Source of the DNA: Acetobacteraceae bacterium H6797
GTDB taxonomy: Bacteria; Pseudomonadota; Alphaproteobacteria; Acetobacterales; Acetobacteraceae
DNA: 64,000 nucleotides
Assembly (NCBI GenBank): GCA_015223225.1
Contig: JADFCQ010000002.1
Location: forward strand, 558,001 to 622,000
Direction of reading: 5' to 3'
Shown: piece by piece, positions 46,888-55,584 of the stretch
Layout: the number at the start of each line of letters is the position of its first letter
How positions within the stretch are numbered: the first letter of the stretch is position 1
Notes under the pieces: generated by a model
Told to the model about the DNA's origin: nothing
Database searches by the model: none
What the model saw: the letters and a program-made list of their open reading frames with translations, nothing else
Program-made: the position numbers and the translations under genes

Positions 46888-47666
46888 GGCTGCATCTCCG
46901 GCTCGCGCAGCGCGCGTGAAAGGAAGGAGCGCACGCGCGGGTCGTTCGGCCGAGCCAGCACCTCGCCCGGCGGCCCGTATTCCGCGATGACACCATCGAC
47001 CATCACCGCCACCCGGTCGGCGATCTCGCGGGCGAATTGCACCTCATGGGTCACAATAATCATCGTCATGCCCGAGGCGGCGAGGCCGCGGATCACCTCC
47101 AGCACCTCGCCCACCAGATGCGGGTCGAGCGCCGAGGTGGGCTCGTCGAAGAGCATCAGCTTCGGCCGCATGGCCAATGCCCGCGCGATGGCGATGCGCT
47201 GCTGCTGGCCGCCGGAAAGCTGCTTGGGATAGGCGCCCTCCTTCTCCGACAGCCCCACCCGCGCCAGCAACTCCCGCGCATGGGCCTCGGCCACCGCGCG
47301 CGTTTCGCCGCGCACACGCATGGGCGCGTCGGTGATGTTCCGCAGCACCGTCATATGCGGGAAGAGGTTGAAGTTCTGAAAGACCATGCCGATCTCGGCC
47401 CGCTGCGCGCTCAGCGCCCGCTCGCCCATGCGATACCAGGCGCCGCCCTTCTCCTCGGCCCCGATGGCGACGCCATCGACATGGATGATGCCCTTGTCGC
47501 AGCTCTCCAGCGCATTGATGCAGCGAAGCAGCGTGCTCTTCCCCGCGCCGGAAGGCCCGAGCAGGCAGACGACCTGCCCCTTCCCGGCCTCCATATCGAC
47601 GCCCTTGAGCACCACGTTGCGGCCGCGCGTCTTCCAGACTTCCGTGATGCGGACGAAGGCTTCCAT
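46884..47666 (-). CDS. Amino acid ABC transporter ATP-binding protein (third cassette)
   Basis: 260 residues. Walker A GPSGAGKST, Q-loop GMVFQNFNLFPHMTVLRNI, signature LSGGQQQR, Walker B LMLFDEPTSALDP and LVTHEVQFAREIAD. GlnQ/TcyC-type. Overlaps the upstream permease by one base and the downstream hydrolase by 4 nt. Powers import of the compound degraded by the operon's two enzymes. Confidence 0.94.
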   Translation of the reverse strand: MEAFVRITEVWKTRGRNVVLKGVDMEAGKGQVVCLLGPSGAGKSTLLRCINALESCDKGIIHVDGVAIGAEEKGGAWYRMGERALSAQRAEIGMVFQNFNLFPHMTVLRNITDAPMRVRGETRAVAEAHARELLARVGLSEKEGAYPKQLSGGQQQRIAIARALAMRPKLMLFDEPTSALDPHLVGEVLEVIRGLAASGMTMIIVTHEVQFAREIADRVAVMVDGVIAEYGPPGEVLARPNDPRVRSFLSRALREPEMQP

Positions 47667-48520
47667 CAGCCCAAATCCGCCGCGTATCGCTCGGAGCCCT
47701 TGGCGTAATGCCGCTCGATGAAATACTGCACGACCGAGAGCACGCTCACCATGATCAGATACCAGAGCGCTGCGACGATCAGCAGCGGAATGGTCTCGAA
47801 AGTGCGGGAATAGATATTCTCCGCCGCGTTCATCAGCTCATGCAGCGCCACCACGCTCGCGATCGAGGTATATTTCAGCATCCCGATCACCTGGTTACCC
47901 GTCGGCGGCACGATGGCCTTCATGGCCTGCGGCAGCACCACGACGAAGAAGGTCTGCATCGGCCTGTGGCCCAGCGCCTTGGAGGCCTCCGTCTGCCCGT
48001 GATCGACCGAAAGGATGCCCGCGCGCGTGATCTCGGCCATATAGGCCGCCTCGTTCAGCCCGAGCCCCAGCATGGCGGCGGTGAAGGAGGAAATCGCGAC
48101 CGTGCTGGAAATCTCCCAGAATTTCGGCCCACCGAAAGGAATACCCAGTTGCAGCTCGGGAAAGAGCGAAGCGAGATTGTACCAGAAGACCAGCTGCACC
48201 ATCACCGGCACGCCGCGGAAGAACCACACGAAGGCATGGGCGCAGAAGGGCAGCACCGGATCGCGCGAAAGCCGCATGAGCGCGATGACGATGCCGATCG
48301 CCGTGCCGATCACCATCACCAGCGCCGTGAGCTGGATGGTCATCAGCACGCCGCCCAGCACCTCGGGATGCAGCATGTAGCGGCCGACGGTCGCCCATTG
48401 GAAACCGGGATTGGCCAGGATCTGATAGACGATCCAGGCCCCCGCCAGCCCGACGAGCGCGAGGCCGAACCACCGCCCCATATTCGGGGCCGGCAGGATC
48501 ACCGGCGCTTTCCCGGCCAT
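47666..48520 (-). CDS. Amino acid ABC transporter permease (third cassette)
   Basis: 284 residues, longer than the common 220 because of an N-terminal extra transmembrane segment (GLALVGLAGAWIVYQILANPGF). The transport domain shows VLMTIQLTALVMVIGTAIGIVIALM, WFFRGVPVMVQLVFWYNLA and the EAA loop QTEASKALGHRPMQTFFVVVLPQAMKAIVPPTGN. Only one permease gene is present, so it would act as a homodimer, unlike the other two cassettes of the window. Confidence 0.92.
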   Translation of the reverse strand: MAGKAPVILPAPNMGRWFGLALVGLAGAWIVYQILANPGFQWATVGRYMLHPEVLGGVLMTIQLTALVMVIGTAIGIVIALMRLSRDPVLPFCAHAFVWFFRGVPVMVQLVFWYNLASLFPELQLGIPFGGPKFWEISSTVAISSFTAAMLGLGLNEAAYMAEITRAGILSVDHGQTEASKALGHRPMQTFFVVVLPQAMKAIVPPTGNQVIGMLKYTSIASVVALHELMNAAENIYSRTFETIPLLIVAALWYLIMVSVLSVVQYFIERHYAKGSERYAADLG

Positions 48521-48521
48521 G

Positions 48522-49400
48522 TCAGGGCGCCGGCGGGTTGCGGATCTGCTCGACGCTCAGCGCGCCTTCGGGCACGGCGAAATCGGCCATGATCTCCTGG
48601 TAGCTGCCATCGGCCGCCGCACTTTCCAGCGCCAGGCGCAGCGCATCCTGCAGGGGCTTGTTGTTCTGCGCCACGACGATGCCGGAGATCGACATCATAT
48701 TGGGCAGCATGCCCGAGGTCATGGTGAGCTTGTCATTCCCCTTGGCGATCTCGAGCCCCGAGGCGCGCGCGGTGAGGAAGCCGTCGCCGCGCCCGTTGGA
48801 AAGCGCCAGATAGGTATCGGCGCTGTTCGGGAAGAAGAGGAAGCTGATCTCCTTCTTCCCCGCCGTGACGCAATCGGCCGAGAGCTTCTCGGCCACCGCC
48901 ACCTGCGCCGAGCCGCGCGTCAGCACCAGCGTCTTGCCGCAGAGGTCATTGATGTCGAGCGCCGCATCCTGCTTGCGCACCAGCAGTCCGTAGCCCGAAT
49001 TGAAATAGGGCACGAAATTCACGACCTTCTGCCGCTCCGCCGTGATCCCGATCTGGTTGACGCCCGCATCATAGCGCCCGCTGGAAACGCCGGGGACGAT
49101 GGAGGGAAACTTGATGTCGTCGAATTGCGGCGTGAGCCCGAGCTTGGCGGCCAGCAGCGTCATCAGCCGGATATCGATGCCATCGGGCTTGCCGTCGCTG
49201 CCCAGGGAGGCGAAGGGCGGCCACTGATAGGAGGTCGCGATCTTCAGCACGCCCGCCTGGCGCACCACCTCGGGCAGCGCCGCGCGCGCCTCGGGCACGA
49301 CTTGGGCCTGTGCCATCGCCGGCGACGAGAGGCCGCCCATCACGGCCCCCAGTCCCAGGAAAAGGCCCATCACTCCGTTAAGAAGCCTGCGTCGCGTCAT
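48522..49400 (-). CDS. Amino acid ABC transporter substrate-binding protein (third cassette)
   Basis: 292-residue family 3 binding protein. MTRRRLLNGVMGLFLGLGAVMGG...AMAQA is a signal peptide with an Arg cluster. YQWPPFASLGSDGKPDGIDIRLMTLLAAKLG and DAGVNQIGITAERQKVVNFVPYF are the ligand lobe motifs. LCGKTL and KLSADC hold the two Cys of the mature protein, perhaps a disulfide. First gene of the five-gene operon; it lies 1 nt before the permease. Located downstream of a LysR gene on the same strand, which likely controls it. Confidence 0.9.
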   Translation of the reverse strand: MTRRRLLNGVMGLFLGLGAVMGGLSSPAMAQAQVVPEARAALPEVVRQAGVLKIATSYQWPPFASLGSDGKPDGIDIRLMTLLAAKLGLTPQFDDIKFPSIVPGVSSGRYDAGVNQIGITAERQKVVNFVPYFNSGYGLLVRKQDAALDINDLCGKTLVLTRGSAQVAVAEKLSADCVTAGKKEISFLFFPNSADTYLALSNGRGDGFLTARASGLEIAKGNDKLTMTSGMLPNMMSISGIVVAQNNKPLQDALRLALESAAADGSYQEIMADFAVPEGALSVEQIRNPPAP

Positions 49401-49518
49401 CGCCTCGATCCCTCAACGGCCTCTCCGGCAGCGCAAGGGCGAGACGGCGGGACCCGTGTTCCTGCTCGCACCGCGCGGCACATCGCGCGGGCTCGGGTCA
49501 TTCTCACCAATTCACCCC

Positions 49519-49535
49519 GGGGGCTCAAGGCCCCC
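49519..49535 (-). terminator. Weak hairpin after the LysR gene
   Basis: GGGGGC-tcaag-GCCCCC, 6-bp stem 18 nt beyond the LysR stop on the minus strand. No T tract follows; another stem, CCGCGCG-6nt-CGCGCGG, lies at 49471-49490. They may separate lysR from the transporter operon. Confidence 0.35.
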
Positions 49536-49552
49536 AAGGCGCGGGCGGAGGC

Positions 49553-50560
49553 TCAACCGCCGAAGGTCGTCGCCTCGCTCGGGCCGAAGACCTTCACCGC
49601 CTCGGCATGGATGCGCAGCAATTCCTTCTGCAGCGTATTCGAGAGGAAGGTATAGGCCGTGCGGAAACGCCCCGGCTGATGCACGCCGGGATGGCCGACG
49701 ATCCAGACGGAAAGGCTCGGCGCGAAAGCCTCGGGCAGCAGCCGCACCAGCCTCTCGCCCTTGAGCGCGCCGGCCATCTGCATCACGCCCACGCCGAAGC
49801 CCGCGCGCACCGCCGCTTCCTGGGCCATGAGGCTGTCGGTGCGCAGCGCGAGATCCTGCGGCCGCACGTTCAACCCGCGATTGGAGAAGAGGCGGAAGCC
49901 GTATTCGTCCTTGTCGGGCCCGATCAGCCGATGGCTCAGCAGATCGTTCAACGTCTCGGGCATGCCCTTGGCCGCGACGTAATCGGGATGGGCGAAGAGG
50001 CCCAATTCCATGCGGCCGACGCGGCGGGCGATGAGGTCCGGCTGTTCGGGCCGCAGGTAGCGGATGGCAATATCCGCGTCGCGCCGCAGCAGGTTCTGCA
50101 CCTTGTTGCTGAGGCTGAATTCCAGCTCCAGCCCCGGATTGGCCTCGGCCAGGTCGCGCAGCAGCGGCGGCAGCACCTGCACGCCGAAGGATTCCGAGGC
50201 CGTCACCCGCACCGGGCCCGAGAGCGCCTCGGGCCGTTCGGCGATGGCGCCCGCGAGGGCGGCGGCGGCCTGTTCCAGCGCATTGGCATAGTCGAACAGC
50301 GCCATGGCGCGGGCGGTGGGCTTCAGCCCCTGCGGCACGCGGTCGAAGAGCGACTCGCCCACCTGTTGCTCGAGGGCCCGGATCTGCCGCCCGACGGTCG
50401 GCTGCGTCACGCCCATCTGCACGGCGGCGGCCGAGAGGCTGCCGACCCGCATCACCGCGACGAAGGCGCGAAGCAGCCCCCAGTCGAGAGCGTCAGGGCC
50501 GTGGTGATGAGGGATGGGGCTGCCCGATGCGGGCGGGATGGCTTGGGGAGATAGTGGCAT
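49553..50560 (-). CDS. LysR family transcriptional regulator
   Basis: 335 residues from ATG 50560. The winged helix is at about residues 27-85: LLRAFVAVMRVGSLSAAAVQMGVTQPTVGRQIRALEQQVGESLFDRVPQGLKPT. The effector domain begins VRVTASESFGVQVLPPLLRDL. It has a 20-residue Pro/His-rich N-terminal extension (IPPASGSPIPHHHGPDALD). Upstream of the ABC/isochorismatase/monooxygenase operon on the same strand and divergent from modABC, so it probably activates the operon in response to its substrate. An upstream in-frame start at 50629 is possible but less likely. Confidence 0.9.
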   Translation of the reverse strand: MPLSPQAIPPASGSPIPHHHGPDALDWGLLRAFVAVMRVGSLSAAAVQMGVTQPTVGRQIRALEQQVGESLFDRVPQGLKPTARAMALFDYANALEQAAAALAGAIAERPEALSGPVRVTASESFGVQVLPPLLRDLAEANPGLELEFSLSNKVQNLLRRDADIAIRYLRPEQPDLIARRVGRMELGLFAHPDYVAAKGMPETLNDLLSHRLIGPDKDEYGFRLFSNRGLNVRPQDLALRTDSLMAQEAAVRAGFGVGVMQMAGALKGERLVRLLPEAFAPSLSVWIVGHPGVHQPGRFRTAYTFLSNTLQKELLRIHAEAVKVFGPSEATTFGG

Positions 50561-50697
50561 GGCCGGGGCTAGATTGGGCAGACGAATGTCAAGATCAAGA
50601 GCCTGTATCGGGGGCGGTAGCCGCCGCAAGGCAAAGCGGCGCCGATTCCTTCACGAATCGATCCATGAGCCGCCGCCTTGCCGGGGCTCTTACCGCT

Positions 50698-50721
50698 CGC
50701 TATACCCGTTTAGGAATAGCG
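50698..50721. promoter_or_regulatory. ModE-box-like palindrome upstream of modA
   Basis: CGCTAT-12nt-ATAGCG, 15 nt ahead of the modA start codon. Sequence (CGCTATA...ATAGCG) and place match molybdate-responsive ModE operators from memory. It would repress modABC when molybdate is plentiful. No modE gene is in the window. Confidence 0.6.
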
Positions 50722-50736
50722 AAGGGAGCTTCCGTC

Positions 50737-51513
50737 ATGCGCCGCCGTCTCTTGCTCGCGAGCTTCGCGGCCGCCCTGACCGCGCCCCCCGCCTTCGCCC
50801 AGGCCGAGCCGCCCGTGGTCTTCGCCGCCGCCAGCCTGACCGATGCGATGAAGGCCCTCGGCGCCGCCTGGGTCGCCAAGGGCCATCCCATGCCCCGCTT
50901 CTCCTTCGCCGCCTCCTCGGCCCTTGCCCGGCAGATGGAACAGGGCGCGCCGGCCGATATCTTCGCCTCCGCCGACGAGCCCTGGATGGATTACGCCGAG
51001 CAGCGCGGCTTGATGGTCAAGGAGACGCGGGTGAGCCCGCTCGCGAACAGCCTCGTGCTCATCGCCCCCGCTGACCGGCCCGGCCCCGCGCTCACCATCA
51101 CGCGCGAGACCGACATTCTGGCCCTCGCCGGGCCCGATGGCCGCATCGCGGTGGGCGATCCTTCCAACGTGCCCGTCGGCAAATACGCCCAGGCCGCGCT
51201 CACCTGGATGGGCCAATGGGAAAAGGTCTCCCCCCGCCTCGCCCGCACTGACAATGTCCGCTCCGGCCTGCTGCTGGTGGAGCGCGGCGAGGCGCCGCTC
51301 GGCATCGTCTATGGCACCGATGCCGCTCTCTCGAAGGGCGTGAAGGTGATCGGCACCTTCCCCGCCGAGAGCCACCCGCCCGTCACCTACCCCTTCGCGC
51401 TGACGCGCCGCGCCGCCGGTAACGACGAGGCCAAGGCGCTCTTCGTCTTCCTCACCGGCGAAGAGGCCCGCGCCACCTTCGAGAAATTCGGCTTCTCGGC
51501 CAATCGCCCCTGA
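50737..51513 (+). CDS. modA: Molybdate ABC transporter substrate-binding protein
   Basis: Periplasmic molybdate/tungstate binder of 258 residues. Signal peptide LLLASFAAALTAPPAFA ends near residue 21. VVFAAASLTDAMKALGAAW and SFAASSALARQMEQGAPADIFASAD carry the ModA oxyanion-binding Ser residues; VPVGKYAQAAL and GIVYGTDA follow. ATG 50737 has AAGGGAG 9 nt upstream and fits the signal peptide; the longer open frame from 50527 is rejected. First gene of modABC, behind a ModE-box-like palindrome; stop overlaps modB by one base. Confidence 0.95.
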   Translation: MRRRLLLASFAAALTAPPAFAQAEPPVVFAAASLTDAMKALGAAWVAKGHPMPRFSFAASSALARQMEQGAPADIFASADEPWMDYAEQRGLMVKETRVSPLANSLVLIAPADRPGPALTITRETDILALAGPDGRIAVGDPSNVPVGKYAQAALTWMGQWEKVSPRLARTDNVRSGLLLVERGEAPLGIVYGTDAALSKGVKVIGTFPAESHPPVTYPFALTRRAAGNDEAKALFVFLTGEEARATFEKFGFSANRP

Positions 51514-52235
51514 TGGATTGGCTGACCGGAGCCGCGGCCTGGCTGACGCCGGAGGAATGGCAGGCGGTGCGCCTCAGCCTCGCCGTGGCGCTGCGCGCGG
51601 TGATCTTCGGCCTGCCGCCCGCGGTGCTGGTCGCCTGGCTGCTGGCGCGCTACCGCTTTCCCGGCCAGGCGCTGCTCGACGCTTTTGTGCATCTGCCGCT
51701 TGTCATGCCGCCCGTCGTGGTGGGGTGGTTGCTGCTCGTCACCTTCGGCGTGCGGGGGCCCATCGGCAGCCTGCTGAATGACTGGTTCGGCATCCGCCTC
51801 GTCTTCAATACCAGCGGTGCCTCGCTGGCCACGGCCGTCATGTCCTTCCCCCTCATCGTCCGGGCGGTGTGGCTGAGCATCGACGGCGTGGATCGCGGCC
51901 TGGAAGCGGCGGCCCGCACGCTGGGCGCTGGGCCGATCGACCGCTTCGTGACCATCACCCTCCCCCTCATCGCGCCGGGCATTCTCTCCGGCGCCATCAC
52001 CGCCTTCGCGGCGGGGCTGGGCGAATTCGGCGCGGTGATCACCTTCGCCTCCAATATCCCCGGCCAGACGCAGACCCTGCCGCTGGCCATCTATGCCGCG
52101 ACCCAGACGCCGGGCGGCGAGGCGACGGCGGCCAAGCTCGCCGCCATTTCCTTCGCGCTTGCCATTGCCGGCCTGCTTCTGGCCGAGGCGGCGGGGCGGC
52201 GAATGCAGGTGTTGCTGGGCCGGACCGCCCGCTGA
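51513..52235 (+). CDS. modB: Molybdate ABC transporter permease
   Basis: 240-residue inner membrane permease. VRLSLAVALRAVIFGLPPAVLVAWLLARYRFPG, LPLVMPPVVVGWLLL (the PPV motif of ModB) and the EAA loop LEAAARTLGAGPIDRFVTITLPLIAPGI are typical, as is LGEFGAVITFASNIPGQTQTLPLAIY. Functions as a homodimer with two ModC. It overlaps modA and modC by one base each. Confidence 0.96.
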   Translation: MDWLTGAAAWLTPEEWQAVRLSLAVALRAVIFGLPPAVLVAWLLARYRFPGQALLDAFVHLPLVMPPVVVGWLLLVTFGVRGPIGSLLNDWFGIRLVFNTSGASLATAVMSFPLIVRAVWLSIDGVDRGLEAAARTLGAGPIDRFVTITLPLIAPGILSGAITAFAAGLGEFGAVITFASNIPGQTQTLPLAIYAATQTPGGEATAAKLAAISFALAIAGLLLAEAAGRRMQVLLGRTAR

Positions 52236-53326
52236 TGCTCGACCTCGCCTTCCGCCACGCCTTCCCGGGCTTTACCCTCGACGCCGCCATCCAGGCGCCC
52301 ACGCCGGGGGTGACGGTGATTTTCGGCCCCTCCGGCTGCGGCAAATCCACCATTCTCGCGGGCGTGGCCGGGCTGCTGCGGCCCGATGCGGGGCATCTCT
52401 CGCTCGATGGCCAGGTCATGTTCGACGCCGGCCGCCGCATCATGCTGCCGCCCGAGAAGCGGCGCTTCGGCATGGTCTTCCAGGAAAGCCGCCTCTTCCC
52501 GCATCTCTCGGTGGAGACGAACCTCCGCTACGGCCTGCGCCGCGCCCCGCGCGATTCCGAGGGGCCGGGCTTCGAGGAAGTGGTCTCCCTTCTCGGCATC
52601 GCCCATCTTCTCACCCGCCGCCCCGCCTCGCTCTCGGGCGGGGAGAAGCAGCGCGTGGCCCTCGGCCGCGCTCTGCTCTCCAGGCCGAGGCTCCTGCTGA
52701 TGGACGAGCCCCTTGCGGCGCTGGATGCCGGGCGGAAGGCCGAGGTGCTGCCCTTCCTCTCCCGCCTGCGGGACCGGCTGAACATCCCGCTGCTCTACGT
52801 CACCCATGCGCTCGACGAGGTGGATCAGCTCGCCGACACGCTGGTGCTGATGGAAAATGGCCGCGTCCTGGCCAGCGGCAGTCTGGAGGCGCTGTCGGCC
52901 CGCACCGACCTGCCTCTACTGGCGGGCCGGAACGACGCGGGCGCAGTGCTCACCTGCAAACTGGCCCCCGGCCTGCCGGGCGAGGGGCTGAGCCGCCTGC
53001 TCTTTCCCGGCGGCGAATTGCTGGTGCCACCGCCGCCTGATGCCACCCCCGGCAGCCGTCTCCGGGTGCGCGTCAGGGCGAGGGACGTTTCCATCGCCCT
53101 CGCCCGCCCAGCGGATATCTCCGTCCGGAACATCCTTCCCGCCACGATCGAGGCGCTGGAGCCAGCCGGGCCTCATGCGGTCATGCTGCGGCTTCGGGTC
53201 GGCGAGAGCCCGCTGCTCTCGCGCGTGACGCGAGATGCCGCCGAGCGCCTCGCCCTCGCGCCGGGCACGGCAGTCTGGGCGCTCGTCAAATCCGTCGCCC
53301 TCGGGAATGCGGGGGCGGAAAGCTGA
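52235..53326 (+). CDS. modC: Molybdate ABC transporter ATP-binding protein
   Basis: 363 residues. Walker A FGPSGCGKST, RRFGMVFQESRLFPHLSV, signature LSGGEKQRVALGRAL, Walker B LLLMDEPLAALD, VTHALDEVDQ; the C-terminal TOBE domain (VRARDVSIALARPADISVRNILPATI) binds oxyanion and mediates trans-inhibition in ModC. ATG 52235 shares a base with the modB stop. Last gene of modABC. Confidence 0.96.
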   Translation: MLDLAFRHAFPGFTLDAAIQAPTPGVTVIFGPSGCGKSTILAGVAGLLRPDAGHLSLDGQVMFDAGRRIMLPPEKRRFGMVFQESRLFPHLSVETNLRYGLRRAPRDSEGPGFEEVVSLLGIAHLLTRRPASLSGGEKQRVALGRALLSRPRLLLMDEPLAALDAGRKAEVLPFLSRLRDRLNIPLLYVTHALDEVDQLADTLVLMENGRVLASGSLEALSARTDLPLLAGRNDAGAVLTCKLAPGLPGEGLSRLLFPGGELLVPPPPDATPGSRLRVRVRARDVSIALARPADISVRNILPATIEALEPAGPHAVMLRLRVGESPLLSRVTRDAAERLALAPGTAVWALVKSVALGNAGAES

Positions 53327-53350
53327 TCGCTCGCGCAAGCGTGAAGAAAC

Positions 53351-53364
53351 GAACCGGTCGGTTC
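53351..53364. promoter_or_regulatory. Orphan palindrome between convergent modC and tetR
   Basis: GAACCG-gt-CGGTTC, a 6-bp inverted repeat typical of TetR half-sites, lies in the 161-bp gap 53327-53487. Both flanking genes end here, so an operator is unexpected. The rest of the gap is AT-richer than its surroundings and has promoter-like bits (TATTAT at 53436-53441), but no gene that I can support. Confidence 0.35.
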
Positions 53365-53487
53365 GGCGTTGCGCGCTCAAATGATTGATTGAAGTGGTGA
53401 TTGCACGACCGGGTTAATCAGCCCTAGGTTGTTGCTATTATGCGCCCTTCCCTCTCCATCGCTGACATCTGGCACGAGCAAGGCGCC

Positions 53488-54183
53488 CTAACGGGCGGGC
53501 GGCGCCCGGAATCCGGCGGCGATGAAGGTAACGAGGTGGCTGATCACGGCCTCGTCGTCAGCCTCGGCGATGCTCGGCGAGAGGTCAACCAGCCGGTGCA
53601 TCGCCGGGTCGAGATCCGCCAGGATATGCATCATCGCACCACGGGCGAAGTCGTAGCGCCAAATCACGTCATCGCGGCTGAGCCCCGGCGCGGCCTGGTT
53701 CAGCGCCTCGATGAAGCGGGCATGGACCGGGTCGAACTGCGAGGCGACGATGGAATTCGTGACGGCGCGCGGCAAAGCGCGGACTTGAAGCAGCAGGCGG
53801 ACGATGGCGCGCCCGTCCCGTTTGTCCCGGCTGAGGCTGACCATGGGGCGGATCAGGGCCTCGACCAGGCTTTCGATCGTCGGCCCCTCCGGGCCGGCGG
53901 CCGCCATGCAGGCCTCCAGCGCCGCCAGCCGCCCCTGGTTGATCTCGCCGAGGAAGCGATCCAGCACCTGGCGGATGAGCTGGTCCTTCGAGCGGAAATG
54001 GTAGTTCACCGCGGCGATATTGGCCCCGGCGCGGTCCGTGATCTCCTTCAGCGAGGCGCCGTCGAAGCCGCGCTCGGCAAAGGCCTCGAGAGCGGCGGCG
54101 AGGATGCGGCCGGGCGTTTCCTGCTGGCCCGCATCCTGGCGGATCACACGGGGGCGCGTCGCGCGGGCGGGCTTCACGGCCAT
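53488..54183 (-). CDS. TetR family transcriptional regulator
   Basis: 231 residues. HTH: ILAAALEAFAERGFDGASLKEITDRAGANIAAVNYHFRSKDQLI, a clear TetR recognition helix. The C-terminal domain (LDRFLGEINQGRLAALEAC, RAIVRLLLQVRALPRAV) resembles TetR_C of PsrA/CerR-like regulators; the ligand is unknown. Preceded on the same strand by a small membrane protein gene, with 143 nt between; no operator is obvious in front of it. The target may be elsewhere. Confidence 0.88.
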   Translation of the reverse strand: MAVKPARATRPRVIRQDAGQQETPGRILAAALEAFAERGFDGASLKEITDRAGANIAAVNYHFRSKDQLIRQVLDRFLGEINQGRLAALEACMAAAGPEGPTIESLVEALIRPMVSLSRDKRDGRAIVRLLLQVRALPRAVTNSIVASQFDPVHARFIEALNQAAPGLSRDDVIWRYDFARGAMMHILADLDPAMHRLVDLSPSIAEADDEAVISHLVTFIAAGFRAPPAR

Positions 54184-54326
54184 GTGGCGGCCGTGGAACG
54201 GGGGATGGGCAAGGCGTCTCTCATCATCACCGAGAGCCTAGAGCGGAACGAGGCATTCCAGAAGCCGTCAGCCGCTCAGGACGCGCTGCCGGAGCCGGCC
54301 GCGCCGCTCAGTCCAGCGAAGTAAGC

Positions 54327-55076
54327 TCAGGCCGCGATCCGCTTCAGGTTGACGTAGAGCGAGGCGGAGGTCGAGACGATGGCCATGATCACCCCGACAT
54401 AGCCCAGCACGAGCGACACCACGGCGGCCGCCATCCAGACCAGGAAGCCCCAGCGATCATAGGTCTCGGCCAGGAGCACCGTGATGCCCAGGACGGTCAC
54501 AAGGCCCGCCATGAAGAAAAAGACCGCCTGCAGCAGATAGACGAAGAACACGTCCCAACGGTGGCCCTTGGTCAGCGTCGCGCTGCGACGGAGCGCCGTA
54601 ACGGGCGAGCCGCCTTCCGCCGTCAGCGCAGGCCAGGCGATGGCCCAGCGGCACCAGAGCATGATGCCCGGCACCAGCAGCAGCGCGAAGCCGACGCCGC
54701 AGAAGACAGCGATGATCATCGCCAGCACGGCGAGCGGCAGCGCCCTCATCAGCGACTGGCGCAGGGCGAGCCAGAGGCCCATGCGCTCCCCTTCCAGGGA
54801 GGCGATGGTCAGGCGCAGCATCACCACGCCGATGAAACAGGGCACCAGAACCTGAAGGACGAAGTGGGCCAGCTCGATCCCCGCATCCGCCGGCGGTGCA
54901 ACGCCCGTCGCGGCCTGGACGGTGGGAACGACGCGCGGCGGCGTCACGCCGACCCGCACGGACAAGGCCCCTACGATGGAGAGGAGAACGGCGCTGAGCA
55001 ACCAGAACCCCGCCCGCGCCTTCACGCCCCTCAGGGCATCGCCATAGACACGGCTGACGGAAATCTGTGGCTGCAT
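54327..55076 (-). CDS. Multi-pass inner membrane protein of unknown function
   Basis: 249 residues with about six hydrophobic segments (FWLLSAVLLSIVGALSV; LQVLVPCFIGVVMLRL; LPLAVLAMIIAVFCGVGFALLLVPGIMLWCRWAIAWPAL; FFVYLLQAVFFFMAGLVTVLGI; FLVWMAAAVVSLVLGYVGVIMAIVSTSASLYV). The phrase LLLVPGIMLWCRWAIAWPALTAEGGSPVTALRRSATLTKGHRW resembles DUF975/glycerophosphodiesterase-type membrane domains, where it lies on the cytoplasmic edge; function unknown. Between msrB and tetR, same strand. Confidence 0.8.
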   Translation of the reverse strand: MQPQISVSRVYGDALRGVKARAGFWLLSAVLLSIVGALSVRVGVTPPRVVPTVQAATGVAPPADAGIELAHFVLQVLVPCFIGVVMLRLTIASLEGERMGLWLALRQSLMRALPLAVLAMIIAVFCGVGFALLLVPGIMLWCRWAIAWPALTAEGGSPVTALRRSATLTKGHRWDVFFVYLLQAVFFFMAGLVTVLGITVLLAETYDRWGFLVWMAAAVVSLVLGYVGVIMAIVSTSASLYVNLKRIAA

Positions 55077-55173
55077 CGGGCTCTCCGGAGGGCGCCCAGG
55101 GCCGCCGAGTCGCGGCCCTGGGCGGCGCCTTGCCAGGATATCCCGTTACGAAAAGGCACTCAACGGCGCGCGA

Positions 55174-55584
55174 TCAGGCCGCCGGTTCGAAATTCATCGC
55201 AATGCCATTGATGCAGTAGCGCAGATGCGTGGGCGGCGGCCCATCGGGGAAGACGTGGCCCAGATGGCTGCCGCAGGTGGCGCAATGCACCTCGGTGCGC
55301 ACCATGCCGTGGCTGCGATCGGTCGTGGTCTCCACCGCACCTTCGACCGGCGTGTCGAAGCTGGGCCAACCGGTGCCGCTCTCGAATTTCTTGCCCGAGA
55401 CGAAGAGCGGCTGGCCGCAACCCGCGCAGGTGAAGGTGCCCTGGCGCTTCTCATGCAGCAGGGCGCAGCTGCCGGGCCGCTCGGTCGCATGGCGGCGCAT
55501 CACCATATACTGGTCGGGCGTCAGCTTCTCGCGCCATTCGGCGTCGCTCAGGGTGAAGGGATAGGTCTTCTGAGCCCCGTCCAT
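55174..55584 (-). CDS. msrB: Peptide-methionine (R)-S-oxide reductase
   Basis: Reduces methionine-R-sulfoxide in proteins. 136 residues from ATG 55584. Zinc site C53/C56 (CAGC) and C101/C104 (CATC); catalytic Cys C124 in LRYCINGIAMNF; GTGWPSFDTPV and HGMVRTEVHC are family motifs. An AAGGAGG ribosome site precedes the ATG at the right distance, so the open frame that continues upstream to 56334 is not part of the protein. Divergent from the GbsR-like regulator. Confidence 0.97.
   Translation of the reverse strand: MDGAQKTYPFTLSDAEWREKLTPDQYMVMRRHATERPGSCALLHEKRQGTFTCAGCGQPLFVSGKKFESGTGWPSFDTPVEGAVETTTDRSHGMVRTEVHCATCGSHLGHVFPDGPPPTHLRYCINGIAMNFEPAA

Noticed and set aside
53440..54324. Plus-strand open frame starting after a TATTAT box in the modC-tetR gap
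   Set aside because: Almost all of it is antisense to the TetR gene, with no domain; I keep only the palindrome as a finding.
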